This document shows, in pieces, positions 34,540 to 50,603 of a stretch of 64,000 bases of DNA. Numbering within the stretch: position 1 is the first letter of the stretch; every line of letters begins with the position of its first letter. The notes under the pieces are model-generated. The model was given only the letters and a program-made list of their open reading frames with translations. It was not told the origin of the DNA and did no database searches. Origin of the DNA: Diphasiastrum complanatum (Eukaryota > Streptophyta > Lycopodiopsida > Lycopodiales > Lycopodiaceae); the NCBI GenBank assembly GCA_029204225.1, contig CM055102.1, positions 18,310,263 through 18,374,262 of the forward strand. The letters run 5' to 3'. The position numbers were made by a program, and so were the translations under genes.

Positions 34540-34670
34540 CGTTGTGGAAGGCCCGAGGGCCTTGGGACTTCCATGCAGGTCAGGGCCCTGCCCTCGGGCT
34601 CACGCCCTTGGGCAAGGGCCTTCCCTGCACAGAAGTCCCAGCGATCGAGGCCTTCCACCATACAAAAGCC
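34540..34670. repeat. GC-rich hairpin module, copy 2
   Basis: Opens with TTACGTTGTGGAAGGCCCGA (compare TTACGTAGGGGAAGGCCCGA in copy 1) and repeats GCCCTCGGGC and GGGCAAGG words. It is more rearranged than copy 1. Confidence 0.65.
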
Positions 34671-34714
34671 GACACAGTATAGGAATGGAATCGATATTAT
34701 TTTTCAAAAACTAA

Positions 34715-36040
<1,326 letters not shown>

Positions 36041-36700
36041 TGAAGAGTAGGGATGGTGTGGATTTTGTAGTCGTGAAACTGTCGCGACAACCACGATCCT
36101 CTTGCGACTCGGATGGAGTTCAGATGCGATCGCTGGACATTGCCAGCTGAATCACTCCTACAGTCCTCCATAATGTAGTTAGGCACTGCTAATCTACATT
36201 TATAAAATTAATGCAGCATTCAACATAGTTTCAACCAAGATGCGGAATTCAAATGAACTAGGAAAAACTCAAACACATGATTAACAGCAGACGCAGACGC
36301 ATTTGCATTCGAGATCATACACAACAAGAAAAATCATCTATATTGATCTTTCTCTATTTCTTCAAGCACTGCATGCAAATACACGCAGTGCGTTGGCGTG
36401 GGAGAAACACGGTTCTCTCACGAATGTATATCTCGCTTACTAGCAGACTTTGGATCTCCATGGATCTTGATCACAGAACTCGTCTCGCACACAGGCGGAC
36501 TTGTTGTCTGTATTTCGTCTTGGTTGCTTACTAGCATCAGACTACTACACTACATTGTATGTGTATTCTGTCATTTGTTTTTTGTCAAGTATCATCTAGC
36601 AAGTATATAGTCGCTCTATGTAAATTTTAGATTAGAGTGATTAAGTATCTACAACTAATCAGAAAATTACAAGAGTGGCAGATTAGCCACGACCTAAAGT
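36041..36700 (-). mobile_element. copia 3' LTR (minus orientation)
   Basis: Its distal end at 36041 (TGAAGAGTAGGGATGGTG) is the same as the LTR end next to the primer site at 41334, and 36041-36131 plus 36215-36240 match 41334-41449. The proximal border near the coding region is not sharply visible; about 36700 is an estimate. Confidence 0.7.
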
Positions 36701-36713
36701 ATATCTGTTGATG

Positions 36714-39700
36714 TTATGCCATCAGATCAAACATCTGTACTTCTGGGTACTTGCATGATCTCGTTGGTACTCTTTGGAGCATGGAGGGCAGCAGAAGGTT
36801 TCGTTTCCGTCGTTGGTTTTCGTTTTCATCGTTGGTTTCGTTTCCATATTTGGTTTCGTTTTGGTCATTTGCCTTCTCTCGTACTGGACCACAAAAGATT
36901 CTCGTGCCATACCGCAAAAGATTCTCGTTCGTGAATCTCTCGTGTTCGCGAACCGTTCGTCTTCGTCTCCTTTGACTTTTGTGTTCGAGAAACTTTTCGT
37001 GTTCGCGAACATCCTCGTCAGGTCGAGGGCTGAAAGCTAGCAAGGCTTTGTAAACATAAACATTTTGTTTCTTCAGCTCCCTCTCAAAGCATGATAGTTT
37101 TACGATCCCGAGACTGCTCCTTTGTCTCTCAAAGAGTCCTTTGTCCAGGGCTTTAGTGAAGATGTCAGCAACCATGTCTTTTGTTCTAATGAAGGTGGTC
37201 TGCAGCATCTTCTTTTCAATTAGATCTCTAATCAAGTGGTACTTGATCGCAATGTTCTTCGTTCTAGAATGAAACACGAGATCTTTCGTCAGGTGTATTG
37301 CAGAAGTGTTGTCCATCTGCAAGACCAGAGGCTCGTTCCTTGTTTCGCCCAATTCGTCCAGGAACTGCCTTAGCCAGATTATCTCGTTGGCCATCTTTGC
37401 TGCTGCAACGTACTCTGCTTCGCAGGACGACTAGGCTACTACGGTCTGTTTCTTGTTGACTCAGAGGATTGTTGCTTCTGATGCGATGGTGCATCCTCTT
37501 GAGATGCTTTTACAGTCATCCTTGAGAGATGCCCAGCTAGTATCGCTACAAGAAAGTATCCTGAAACCTGCACCATGACAATAACACAGCCCATAATCCC
37601 TCGTTAATTGAAGATATTGCAAAATTCATTTCACAATTTTCCAATGTGTTGAGCCTGAATTCGTGCATAATTGGCTCATCCTGAATACTACATAAGCAAT
37701 ATCAGGACGTGTGTTGTCTACAAGGTACGTGAGTGATCCTATTAGCTTCTATAAGGTATGAGCTGCATCTGTTCTCTCTCTTCCTCAGTCTTTGGACAGT
37801 CATCATTTGTCAGCACCATCCCTACGAGCATTGGAGTGTTTGCCTCTTTGCAGTTAAGCATTCCAAAGTCCTCTAGGATCTTCTGGGTGTATATGGACTG
37901 GTGAAGGTATAACTTAAGCCTAGGTAACACCTGGCTTCTCCCAGATCCACTATCTCGAAATGTTTCGAGAGTCTGCCTTTACTTCAGCAATTAGCTGCTC
38001 ACTCTTGCAAAGTATCAGAGTGTCGTCCACATATACAGCCACTATGATGATTTGCCCATCTGTAACTTTGACATATACATTAGAATCAGCCAACAGAGGC
38101 TTGAATCCTAATGATTTCAGGGCTTGATCTTTCTTCTTGTACCATTGTCGGGCTGATTGTTTCAGACCATAGATGCTTCTATCATTCTGCATGCATAGTC
38201 AAGAAGTGAATTTGAGACATACCTGGGGTTGATCCATATAGACCTCTTCGTCTAGTTCACCACAAGAAAGCTGTCTTCTCGTCCACAATGTGGATCCTGA
38301 GGTCATAAGCTGCTGCATATGCAAATAACAGACGTAGGGATGAATGTTTGACGACAGGAGAGAAGGTTTCAGAGTAGTCAATACCGTATCTCTGAGAAAA
38401 ACCTTTCACTACCAGTCTTGCCTTGTATTTTGTCACATTCCCGTCTGGTCCGTATTTGAGCTTGAAGACCCATTTGCATTTGATAGTCTTGCGCTTATGT
38501 GGTAATGGATCCAGCGTCCATATATGGTTCTTCCTCATGGATTCCATCTCTTCGTTCATGGCTTGGATACATTTGTCCTTTTCTAGACTTTCAATCGCCT
38601 CCTCGAAAGTCTGTGGTTCGTCACTAAATCCATAGAACTCCTCTGATGTAGAAGCGGAGCTGTCTGGCACATATCTTGTTGGCGCTCTTCGTGGTCTTGT
38701 CGACCTTCTGAGAGATCCTTATGGAACAACTATGCCTTTGCCTTTGTCTGCTTTGCTCGGTCCGGAACCAACTTGGTTTACAGGAGCTATGGCAGCAGGT
38801 TGCCTCTCGGATCTTTCATTGTCAAGTTCGTCGCTCGAACGAGAGACGACTCAAAAATCTTCATTCTCGTGTTTGTCCTCTGCTCCCTCTATCATTGGCG
38901 GCAGGTCATAGTACTGTCTCTCTAGAACTTCGTTGCTGACAGGATCGTCATTGTCCATTGTCTTGCTCTCATCGAATCTGACATCTCTCATTGTTTTCAC
39001 ACTGTTCGTGTCTGGCATGTAGACTCTGTAGTATGACGAGTTGTTGTCATAGCCTACTATAAATACTTGCTCGGCTTTCTCATCAACAGAAATATGTGCA
39101 TAAGCTGCATAGCCAAAGATTCTGACTTGAGACAAGTTGGGCTTTCTACACCCCACCATAGCTCATGTGGTGTCGTGTGTGGGACACTAGACTTGTCTGT
39201 TCTGTTCTGGATGTATGCGGCTGTAGCTACTGCTTCAGCCCACGGAGCCTTCGAGTAGGCCATCATACATCTGGCTGCTTCCATTAGGGTTCTGTTCTTT
39301 CGTTCAGCAACATCATTGTGTTGCGGTGTGTAGGCTGCGATCCTTCTGTGAATGATGCCACGATCATTGCAGAAGTCATTGAATCGATTCGAGATGTATT
39401 CGCCACCTCGATCTGTTCTGATCTGCTTCACTTTGCTGTCTGTACATCTTTCAGCCCAATTCACATATTTTGTGAATTTATCAAGTGCTTCAAATTTATT
39501 CTGAATAAAATACACTATGGCAAATTTGCTATAATCATCAATGAAGGTTATATAATACTTTGAGCCTCCTACTGAGATCACGTTGAATGGTCCACATGTG
39601 TCAGAATGCACTAACTCCAGAATCTTAGTCGTTCTGTAGGAGTCTTTGATGGATGGAGTGCGTGACATCTTGCCTTTCAAACATGCATCACAGGTGGTCG

Positions 39701-41242
39701 AACTGGTTGCATTCGAAATGCTGACCCCTGTTATCGTTCCATGATGGCTTGTTTGGTAAAGTGCCATTGAGTTCATGTGGTAGAGTCTCCTGTGCCACAG
39801 AGTGTCTGGCTGGTCATCATGAGTCTGATACACCTGATCTGCAGGTAGGCGTACCTTCAGATGATATAGGTTTCCTTTCCTTCTGCCTTGAGCGATCAAA
39901 GTACTGGTACTGGCGCATGCTTCATCAGAAAACGTTACACGCATCCCTACATCTGCTATTCTTGCTACAAAGAGCAAGTCTTGTTGCAGAGTAGGCACAA
40001 ACAAAATGTCTTCGAGTCGTTTGTCTATGTCGTTTGTGTTGAGCCATATTGAACCCATACCGTTCACTTGATGTCTAGATCCATCTCCAGGAACTATGAA
40101 TCTTGAAGGATCTGCACTTCTAAAATCATACATGATTCGTCTTGATGTCACGAAGTGTGAGGTGGCTCCTGAATCTAGGATCACCTCATGTGTGTTAGAT
40201 GTTGATGCTGCACACACGTCTTCACAGATGTAGGCGGTCGAACAATTTCTGTTTGTTCTTTCTTCGTCCATCTTTGAGCTCTCAGGCTCCTCGACATAGG
40301 ATGAACTGTTGCAGTTCTCCTGTCTGTTTTGCACTGATTTGTTCCTCGGGTTCTGGCGGCAATCCTTGGCTGCATGACTCTTCTTATGGCAATGGATACA
40401 CTCAATCTTGGGATTGAGCCCGCATGTATCTACTGTATGCCCGTCTCTTCTGAATCTCACACAAGTCTTCTTGTCTGCACCTTGTTGTTTTGACCTCCCT
40501 TTGGTCTTCCAGTTGCCTTTGCTTGTTCCCTCTGCTTGTTGATCGCGCTCCTACCTCTGATTGGACTCCCTCTTAATTGTTTCTTTGATTTTTCTTTGTT
40601 GCCGTAGAGGGCTTGGTCAGAACCATCTTTGTGATCAAGATGTTCTCTGGCCTCGACTTCCTCTCGAATCTCAACAATTGCGAGGTTCATGGCAGGATCT
40701 TTCGCGAGCAGGGTTCTTGTCGTCTGGAATGATCTGGGTAAGGCTCTCAACAGGTACGTGAGCTGCTTCTCAAGTGACACTGCATTCTCTGCTCCAGAGT
40801 TATGCAGTGATAGAAACAGATCCTTCATCTTTCTCACGAAAGAAGTGAGGTCTTTTCCATCCCACTGTAGATTGGTCAGCTGATCTTCCAGCATCATGAT
40901 TTGACTTCTTAACTTCGTCTAAAATCTGGCGAGTAATGCATCCCACATCTCCTTAGCTTTGGAGAGTGTAGCCAGGTCAAGTGTGAGACTATCTTCGATG
41001 GAAGATGATAGCAAGGCTAGTGCCTTGTCATTTTTCTCCCTCCATTCGCGTAGCTCCTTCCCTGATGTTGTAGGCATTTCTTCTGTGCCATTCACCCATG
41101 GGAAGAGTCGTTCGCCCTCGAGTATCAGTGATGTCTTAACTTTCCAGGCTAGAAAGTTAGATCCTGAAGAATCAAGTACTGTGCAGATCTTGCTCTGCAT
41201 GTTGCTGATTGAAGCCATTGCTTCTTGAGTCTGTTTCCTCAT
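36714..41242 (-). pseudogene. Ty1/copia gag-pol, nearly full length, with stops and frameshifts
   Basis: In order from 41242 downward: gag (SNFLAWKVKTSLIL, WDALLARF; QLTNLQWDGKDL); zinc knuckle CIHCHKKSHAAKDC (about 40390); protease LDSGATSHFV (about 40160); GAG-pre-integrase LWHRRLYHMNSMAL; integrase VHSDTCGPF, RTDRGGEY and VAERKNRTL with all three acidic residues; RT IKCKWVFKLKYGPDG, YKARLVVKGFSQRYGIDY and the YVDD active site (about 38030); then SIYGLKQSARQWY and RNase H with DNTSAIHL and VADIFTKAL (about 37150). Several frames are needed and stops separate gag, pol and RNase H, so it is inactive. The RNase H frame continues about 125 residues into an Arg/Glu/Asn-rich tail. Confidence 0.92.
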
Positions 41243-41320
41243 TGATGGTTGTTTGTTTGAATGCTTGGCCCCCTGGATCTGCTAGCTTCTTGGCTATGTC
41301 AGAATATGACAGGATGACCT

Positions 41321-41332
41321 GCTCTGATACCA
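41321..41332 (-). other. primer-binding site (initiator Met-tRNA)
   Basis: TGGTATCAGAGC on the minus strand, one base from the LTR end. A perfect match to the standard plant initiator-Met primer site. Confidence 0.9.
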
Positions 41333-41333
41333 C

Positions 41334-41450
41334 TGAAGAGTAGGGATGGTGTGGATTTTGCAGTCGCAAAACTGTCGCAACAATCACGATCCTCTTGCAA
41401 CTCGGAGGAGTTCAGATGTGATCGCAACATTCAACATAGTTTCAACCAAG
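41334..41450 (-). mobile_element. truncated copia 5' LTR
   Basis: Only two blocks of the LTR remain (matching 36041-36131 and 36215-36240), with about 85 bp deleted between them and the rest lost beyond about 41450. The missing part should carry the element's promoter. Confidence 0.8.
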
Positions 41451-44207
<2,757 letters not shown>

Positions 44208-45145
44208 TTGTACCTATTTCCTAAACACGGTAGCTCAAATAAATTTTTAGCTTTTGGGGGGATTGATTGTGTCGGACCCATTAGTCCCGCTGCGCGGCAC
44301 ACACAATCTCGTTACATCATAGTAGCTACGAACTATTGCACCAAATGGGCTAAAGCAAGAGCTGTTCACAATGCTGACGCTCATTCTACCACAAACTTTA
44401 TCTATGAACATGTTACCGTTCGTTTCGTATGTCCTCTAGAACTTATCGTTGATAGAGGTACACGTTTTCTTAATTTCGTCGTAGCATATCTTCTTTCCAG
44501 ATTTTTTGTAGTACACAAAAAAAGTTCCCCATATTATCCAAGATGCAATGGCCAAGCGGAATCCACCAATAAAATCCTATGTGAAATTCTCACCAAAATC
44601 GTCGAATCTAGCGATTCGATTGGGAACTAAAACTTCATGCTGCTCTCTGGGCTTATCGCACCACCCCGAAGAGAGCTACATGCTTAACCCCTTTCTAGCT
44701 AGCATATGGCCAAGAAGCTGTTATGCTTGTAGAATTCCATATCCCCTCCCTTCGAGTGACCTATAGCCTTGAGCTAGATAATCAACAGACTCTGGCAAAC
44801 AGGTTATTCCATCTGGAACAACTATGCAAAACACGACGGATCAGCATCCTTGCTCAACAAGTCCACAAACGTCAACAAGTCCACAAACGTCAACAAAAAG
44901 CATGGCATGATCGATCATTGAAACTCAGAGACTTCCAGGTTGGAGATAAGGTCCTGCTATACCAGGCCAAAGCCTTTAAAGACAAACTGAAATTTTTTGG
45001 CCAAGGTCCTTACGTCATTAAAAAAATATTTTTCTCTATATATGTACAACTCCAAACCCTTCAAGGCGATATCCTCGACACTGTAGTCAATGGGAGCAGA
45101 TTGAGAAAGTACAACAAGCCCTGTTTTTATCTTGATATGTATTAG
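44208..45145 (+). pseudogene. Ty3/gypsy integrase (Tat/Athila-like), one frameshift
   Basis: GIDCVGPISPAAR, YIIVATNYCTKWAKAR, LIVDRGTRFLN and YYPRCNGQAESTNK show the core. The first catalytic Asp is changed (ATNY for ATDY); the second Asp and the Glu are kept. After a one-base shift near 44618 the frame continues KLHAALWAYRTTPK, then the C-terminal part HIPSLRV, KAWHDRSLKLRDFQVGDKVLLY, KLKFFGQGPYVIKK and GSRLRKYNKPCFYLDMY, ending at 45145. The H2C2 domain, RT, RNase H, protease and gag are missing upstream. It is the closest relative in the window of 17.4-18.5 kb. Confidence 0.87.
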
Positions 45146-45773
45146 TTGTTTTCTTTCCTACTGTTCCTCTTTACTTTTCTTTACTGTATGTTTGTTATTT
45201 CGACAATTTTTTGTTGTGTTTTCTTGTTCACACCATCTAGATACTATCAGATCAAGCATACAATCAATCTTTCTTTGAGAAAATAGACTTCGCCTGACCC
45301 TTTTTTTTACAGTGCACGATTCATTTTTACCCTCCACTAATTTTGTCTTAGAGACGAACCTTCCAAAAATTAAAAAAAAATTGGTTTTTTTGGCCTCATA
45401 TACCCACTGACAGAATTCACAGACAATTTGCTGAAGCTTAGAATACTTTCCACAATTTTTTTGACATCTCTGCGAATTTTGATCAGACACATTTTTAAAC
45501 TATCAGACATTTTTCCTATTTTGAGACACAAAAAACACTTATAGAAATTTGCCGACCCTCATAACACTGCCTCAGAATTCGCGACCATTAGCACAAAATC
45601 GTGGACACTGAGGACGATTTTTGGGTAGATTTGCGAATTTCTGACAAAAAAAATCTATATATAGACCTTCACCCTTCTCTCCACAAATTCATTCTAGAGT
45701 TCTGCTTTCAAGTTCATGCCAAAATTTTTCAAAATTTTCAAACCTTCCAGAACTCTCTAGAATCACTATTATC

Positions 45774-48700
45774 ATGGCCTCTCGGGATCTAACACTTTGT
45801 CTACATCGCCGTAAGGTCCCAAAGCCTTACACCGGCGACTTATTCTTACTGGAGGTCAAGAACCACGCCGAGATGTACGATTAGCCAATGACATTTTTCT
45901 CCGTCTTGGTTTTAATCTCTTGCATCTTCCGGAACAACAACATGAGAACCTTATCCGTGTTGCCTATTCCCCCTACTTTGACAAATTCCAAAGTATTCAT
46001 ATTTCGTCCAAGGATGGCAGCTACGTGACCATTGATATTACACCAGCCAGGATCCAACTGATCGGCTTTCCCGATTCTGGCGAGTCAATCCATGGTAAGG
46101 GCACCAGATACGACCCGAACTATTTCAAGAAGTTCTTGCTCGACGACGGCAAAACCATTGCTCACACCCACGATGGCATTGCCATGAAACTTATCGAAGA
46201 TCCCAAGCTACGAGCAACCACAAAGATCCTTTTGATTCTGACGGAGGTCCACATAGTCCGCATGCATCGCATTCCCCCGAGCAATCTTTTTGTGCTGACC
46301 ATGACACTGAGTGACCCCACTCACACCTTTACGTGGGCAGAAAAGATTGCTGAGAGGCTTTGTTTGGCCCCTCAAACAGCGTAAGGCAACCACTAAATGT
46401 GGTTACCTTCTGCATATGATCCTTCAGCAACACCTGGGTCGCATGACAACAATTGCTCTCAAGGAGCTAGAAACACTATTTCCTAGCAACAGAAAATGAG
46501 CCAGCCCACAGGTCAAAAATCCTACGCCAGACCCACCCACCAAGAAGCAGAAAGACAAGGCAATCAGCACTAAAGTTGACATACCTGCATATATTTTATC
46601 CAGAGTGACATTGGGACATAATATGCTCAATTCGGCGAGAGCCTTAAACCCTCTCAGGTCCCAAAGGAGGTCTTAGCCCAACAAGAAGCTCTTCTTTAAG
46701 AGGCTGCGACAAGAAAGGAGGCGGTAGCAGCAGCAGACAACTCTGGGGATGCAGGCACATCTGGCTCTTGTTCAGGTGGTGAGATTCAAGCCACTCCAGG
46801 CACTTCAGCAGTCCAGGCAACCTCTCCTCCACCCCCCACCTCTCTACCACTACAGACACCACTCGCCACCACTCCCATCCCTTCCATCACACTTAACATC
46901 GGCATTGACTCCACTATTCCAACAAAACCTTCTCTTGTACATATCTCCCCTCTACTTGACTCCTCAGTCGATGTCAGCGATTTTGCTCTCCAATTACTCA
47001 CTCAGATTCCCTCCATATCTTCTCCTTCCCATGCTTCCTCTCTCCTGAGAATTCCAACACCTCCCATCTCACCACAACAGGCTCCTCCTTTGAAACCACA
47101 ATCACCTCCTCTAAATCCACAGTCTCCTCCTCTGACACCACAATCACCTCCTCTAAATCCACAATCTCCTCCTTTGACACCACAATCACCTCCACCTTCC
47201 TATCTCCCAAACGCCTCTCTACACAATTTCCTGATCTTCTCCCCTACAACCCTATGTCTTATCCAAATTACCAATGATCCTTCCCTAACATTGGCATATG
47301 GGAGCAATTACCACTGACTGCCCAAAAGATGGTATGGTTGGTAAATGAGCTTCAATACAACATCTACGGAACCTTGTCTGGTCAACAAGCAGTACGGCAG
47401 GTCGATGACGGTGCCATCCTACAACTTCAACAAGAAAATCAATGGTTGGTGGCTGAATTTGCTCAAAAATAACAACAGATCGATACCCTCAACACATACA
47501 CTCAACAGCAGTAACAGATGCTCACAGCCACCTACAAAACCAACTCCAGCTGGAAATCTCTAACATGCAAACTGTCATCGACAACCTCACAACAAAATGA
47601 GTCGAGGCCGTAGCAGATGCCCAAGCCGCACGTTCCGCTATGAAGGAACAATTGGAACTAGTCGATTTCAACGATTTCGCACCACCAACTATACTGAAGG
47701 GAACCCAAATTCCAGTGGTGGCGTATTAGCGGTTGGCCCAAAAGTTGAAAGCCATGAGAGAGCAGCACACCAAACTCCAACAATCATACACTGCTTCCGT
47801 TGAGGCCCTTAACCAACGCATAGCCACCTTGGAAGAACGGTTGAAGGCAGCCGCTCAATCCACACCTTCTGTCCATGCAAAGCATGCTCACTTTTATGAC
47901 TCCGGGCATCACTTTGATGGCTCAAATGGTGGCGATGGGGCATGATTTCAACAAATGCCAACAAATAATCAAGGCTCGACATTTCAAGGGTAGTCTCAAG
48001 GACCACAAGCTCAACCACCAACCAATCCTCAGGGCATCGGTGGTACTTCCTCCCAATACCAATTCACTTATACTGCCTCTAACCCCATCGATACAACTAA
48101 CCTTCTCTGTCCATGCCAATTTTCTCCCGAATCACAACGGATCGCTGCTTCTAACCCTTCACCTCCTCTCTCTCCTGAACCAGACTCCCAACTTGAACAT
48201 GCCTTAATTGTTGAAGCTCCCACAATACGATACTTGATCTCTCCAACTGCACCAAGCAAGGAGCAACTCATCTCCCAGGAGTTTGCACAAAAATACCAAC
48301 CCAATGAGTGTGGTGGGTACATCCTACCCAACCCGGATCACTGCAAGACTCACAGGGAACTGTTAAGCTCTTGGATCCGCAACCTGCCTGGTGACATCAA
48401 CTCTTCTTGCAAAGCAAAACATCCATGGAACCATATCTCGAAGCCCCGATATACATGCACATCAATTCATATTATTACCCGGTGGCACGTAGAGAACCAT
48501 TTTCCACCACAAAGTGGAAAAACAAGATTTACTGGCCCAAGCTAACTGGTGTACATACCGACAATCCCACAAACGACACGATTACCAATTGTCGTGTCTT
48601 TCACCAGAAACATCATGGCAACCCGGATCAGGATGTGCGCTACTTTTTAGATAATTGCGGCCTGGTTGCTTTCTTGGCAAAGCTCAATGGCTATTGGGAT

Positions 48701-49011
48701 ATAGGTCTTCCACCAATTGACATTGATATTAACAAACAGATCACATCAACATGGCCCGCCTTTATTACCGTGCCGCCCTCACTTCAGCGTTGCACATCGA
48801 TATGGTGGAACTCTGGAAGATCCATGGCTTTTGCCAAGGCATGCTGCATTACTACAAACAACTACCCTTCCTCAATAAATTGCGTTGGCAAATGATGGAA
48901 GACATTGGAAATAAAATCTATCAGATCCACCAACAACAAACACGCCTCCAGGAAGCTCAAAAGATCCAGGATGAAAAAGCTTCGATTGGTGTGGGACCAC
49001 CAATCCACTGA
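45774..49011 (+). pseudogene. long unrecognised 3' ORF downstream of gypsy integrase, broken by stops and frameshifts
   Basis: About 1,000 codons of coding-like DNA in the sense strand. N-terminal block, from ATG 45774: MASRDLTLCLHRRKVPKPYT, then after a shift LANDIFLRLGFNLLHLPEQQ, HISSKDGSYVTIDITPARIQ, YDPNYFKKFLLDDGKTIAH and, in another frame, LLHMILQQHLGRMTTIALKE. Middle: low-complexity Pro/Thr/Ser, with a PPLNPQS/PPLTPQS repeat at 47090-47190. Then Gln-rich, coiled-coil-like text (LQLQQENQWLVAEFAQK; KLKAMREQHTKLQQSYTASV). C-terminal block: FAQKYQPNECGGYILPNPDH, ARREPFSTTKWKNKIYW, DVRYFLDNCGLVAFLAKLNG, MARLYYRAALTSALHIDMVE and KASIGVGPPIH, stopping just before the polypurine tract. I see no signal peptide, membrane segment or known enzyme motif. 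Env-like and gag-like roles are both possible; I do not recognise it. Confidence 0.6.
47086..47195. repeat. in-frame PPL(N/T)PQS repeat
   Basis: About 42-bp pairs of CCACAATCACCTCCTCTAAAT and CCACAATCTCCTCCTYTGACA alternate, encoding PQSPPLNPQSPPLT. It is part of the 3' ORF. Confidence 0.85.
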
Positions 49012-49020
49012 GGAGGGGGA
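49012..49020 (+). other. polypurine tract of the gypsy element
   Basis: GAGGAGGGGGA directly after the 3' ORF stop and three bases before the LTR start. Confidence 0.75.
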
Positions 49021-49023
49021 TAA

Positions 49024-49430
49024 TGTTAGCATCTGTGCTAACACAGAGAAAAATAAAAAAGAGAGAAATAAAACTCCATGGCATGTGTTTTGTAAGTCCA
49101 CGTATGAGTGTTTGTTAATAAACTTCCGCCGTGGCATGTGTTTTGTAAGCCTATGAGTAGAAGCTTAAATAATAATAAAATAGCTTAAACTTAGATTTAG
49201 AACTTAGACTTAAGAAACTTAAGATTAAAAATATATTGTCTTAAGTTTTCCTAAGTTAAGAAATTTTGAAGCTCTAAATCCTAAGTTAGAAGTTCTAGAA
49301 AGGCTAGAAATAGAGTAGTCCCATAAGTTAGTGGATACTTATGGAAGACCCTCCTTGCCATAAAAGGAGAGGTATTTGCATGTCTTAAATATTTTTTTTA
49401 CGATCTTACTTTTTTTGAACAAGCACATGA
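49024..49430 (+). mobile_element. gypsy 3' LTR (start clear, end uncertain)
   Basis: Starts TGTTAGCA-TCTG-TGCTAACA, an 8-bp perfect hairpin at the very terminus. It goes on with AT-rich sequence containing many CTTAAGTT/AACTTAAG words, and a TATA-like CATAAAAGG near 49359. The 5' LTR is absent, so the right border cannot be set by comparison. Confidence 0.55.
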
Positions 49431-50220
49431 GAGTCTCGCCAGAATAGCCGACTAAAAAATTCCCATCAAAATTTACAATTTTTTATGACATTTATTTTTC
49501 ACAAGCTAATGTTTCATGGAACTCAAATTTATCCAAAATAGTTAATAAATCTTTTAACTCTCTCTTTTCTAAGTCTATTCATTTCCTTATTTCTTTAATC
49601 AAATTTTAAAATCTCATATCTTTTTTTATGTTACTCCGGTTTTTAATGCTATCAAAACCAAGAATAAAAAATTCGATCATGAGCATGACACTTAGAAACT
49701 ATTTGTAATTTAATAATCATTGTTAAAAAATCAGATCCAAAACGTGCTTTAATGGATCATTAGATCTTTGGCTAAATTTGGTTGCACATCTTGATTCATT
49801 TACAAGCTACAAATCATGCATCTACCATGCTAGAACTTGGAAATACATGAAGATCTGATCATAATCACTAAGATATGATATAGTATTGTCCCTGTCCGTA
49901 CAAAAGTAATAGTAATCTGTCCTTCAAACGTGTGGAGATATCATGAGAAATATGCAAGAGATGGACATAGAATCAAAAGAAAAAAGTTCTTCATACAAAA
50001 TGAGAACATGAAGATGATTTATCCACATTGGTACAACTATCTATAGCAACCAATATAAGTAGGTCTAAATCCGACCTTATCCAATTTTATACTTGTTAAA
50101 AATAGTAAGGACACTATTTTTAGGCCTTATTGACATTAAGAAATGTATCTCTAAGTTGAAAGTTCACTTTGGCCTCCAAATTGCCAATTAAGACCAACTA
50201 AACTAGTTGACATTTTTCAC
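49431..50220 (-). mobile_element. probable LTR body of a copia 3' end (minus), border unknown
   Basis: On the minus strand a polypurine tract (GAAGAGGGAG, 50231-50222) is followed by TGTGAAAAATGTC, a plausible LTR start at 50221. The sequence to the left is AT-rich and non-coding. No second LTR is present. Confidence 0.35.
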
Positions 50221-50603
50221 ACTCCCTCTTCAACTAGTTTTACCACACAACTTTGATCCATCTTAAAAATGATCTCCATTATAAGAATATACCTCCTTTC
50301 TATGGTTTCATAATAGCTTTCATAATTGATATAGATAATAGTGTCCATATTGGATGCTTCACTATTTCTTACATCAATTTTACATATCAAGATGAAAAAA
50401 CAACATAGAATCATAATGAATGAATTTCTCCATGCTTCCACCTTTGATATCTCTGAAAAATAACAGAAACCAAGCAATAAATGTGAGTGACAACCATTTG
50501 CTTGCATGTCTCCTCTATATTTGTCCTTCCTTGAGATGTCACCACCATGAAAATCCATGAAGCTTCCATCTCCATCTTGCCACGAGATATCATCAGTTAA
50601 CAT
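50217..50603 (-). pseudogene. copia 3'-terminal fragment, post-polymerase region
   Basis: Minus-strand ORF of 128 codons ending KMDQSCVVKLVEEGV at a polypurine tract. Its RNSEASNMDT phrase resembles LSEASKVDT in the inverted copia at 24.2 kb, which suggests the same kind of element end. No RT or RNase H motif. 50640-52080 to the right shows nothing recognised. Confidence 0.4.

Noticed and set aside
33267-34714. Long plus- and minus-strand ORFs with Lys or Phe runs
   Set aside because: They cross poly(A) tracts and low-complexity CTCTCC repeats; no protein family resemblance.
47086-47195. Alternating repeats suggesting a CRISPR-like array
   Set aside because: Repeats are contiguous, coding (PPLxPQS) and in a plant retroelement; no spacers.
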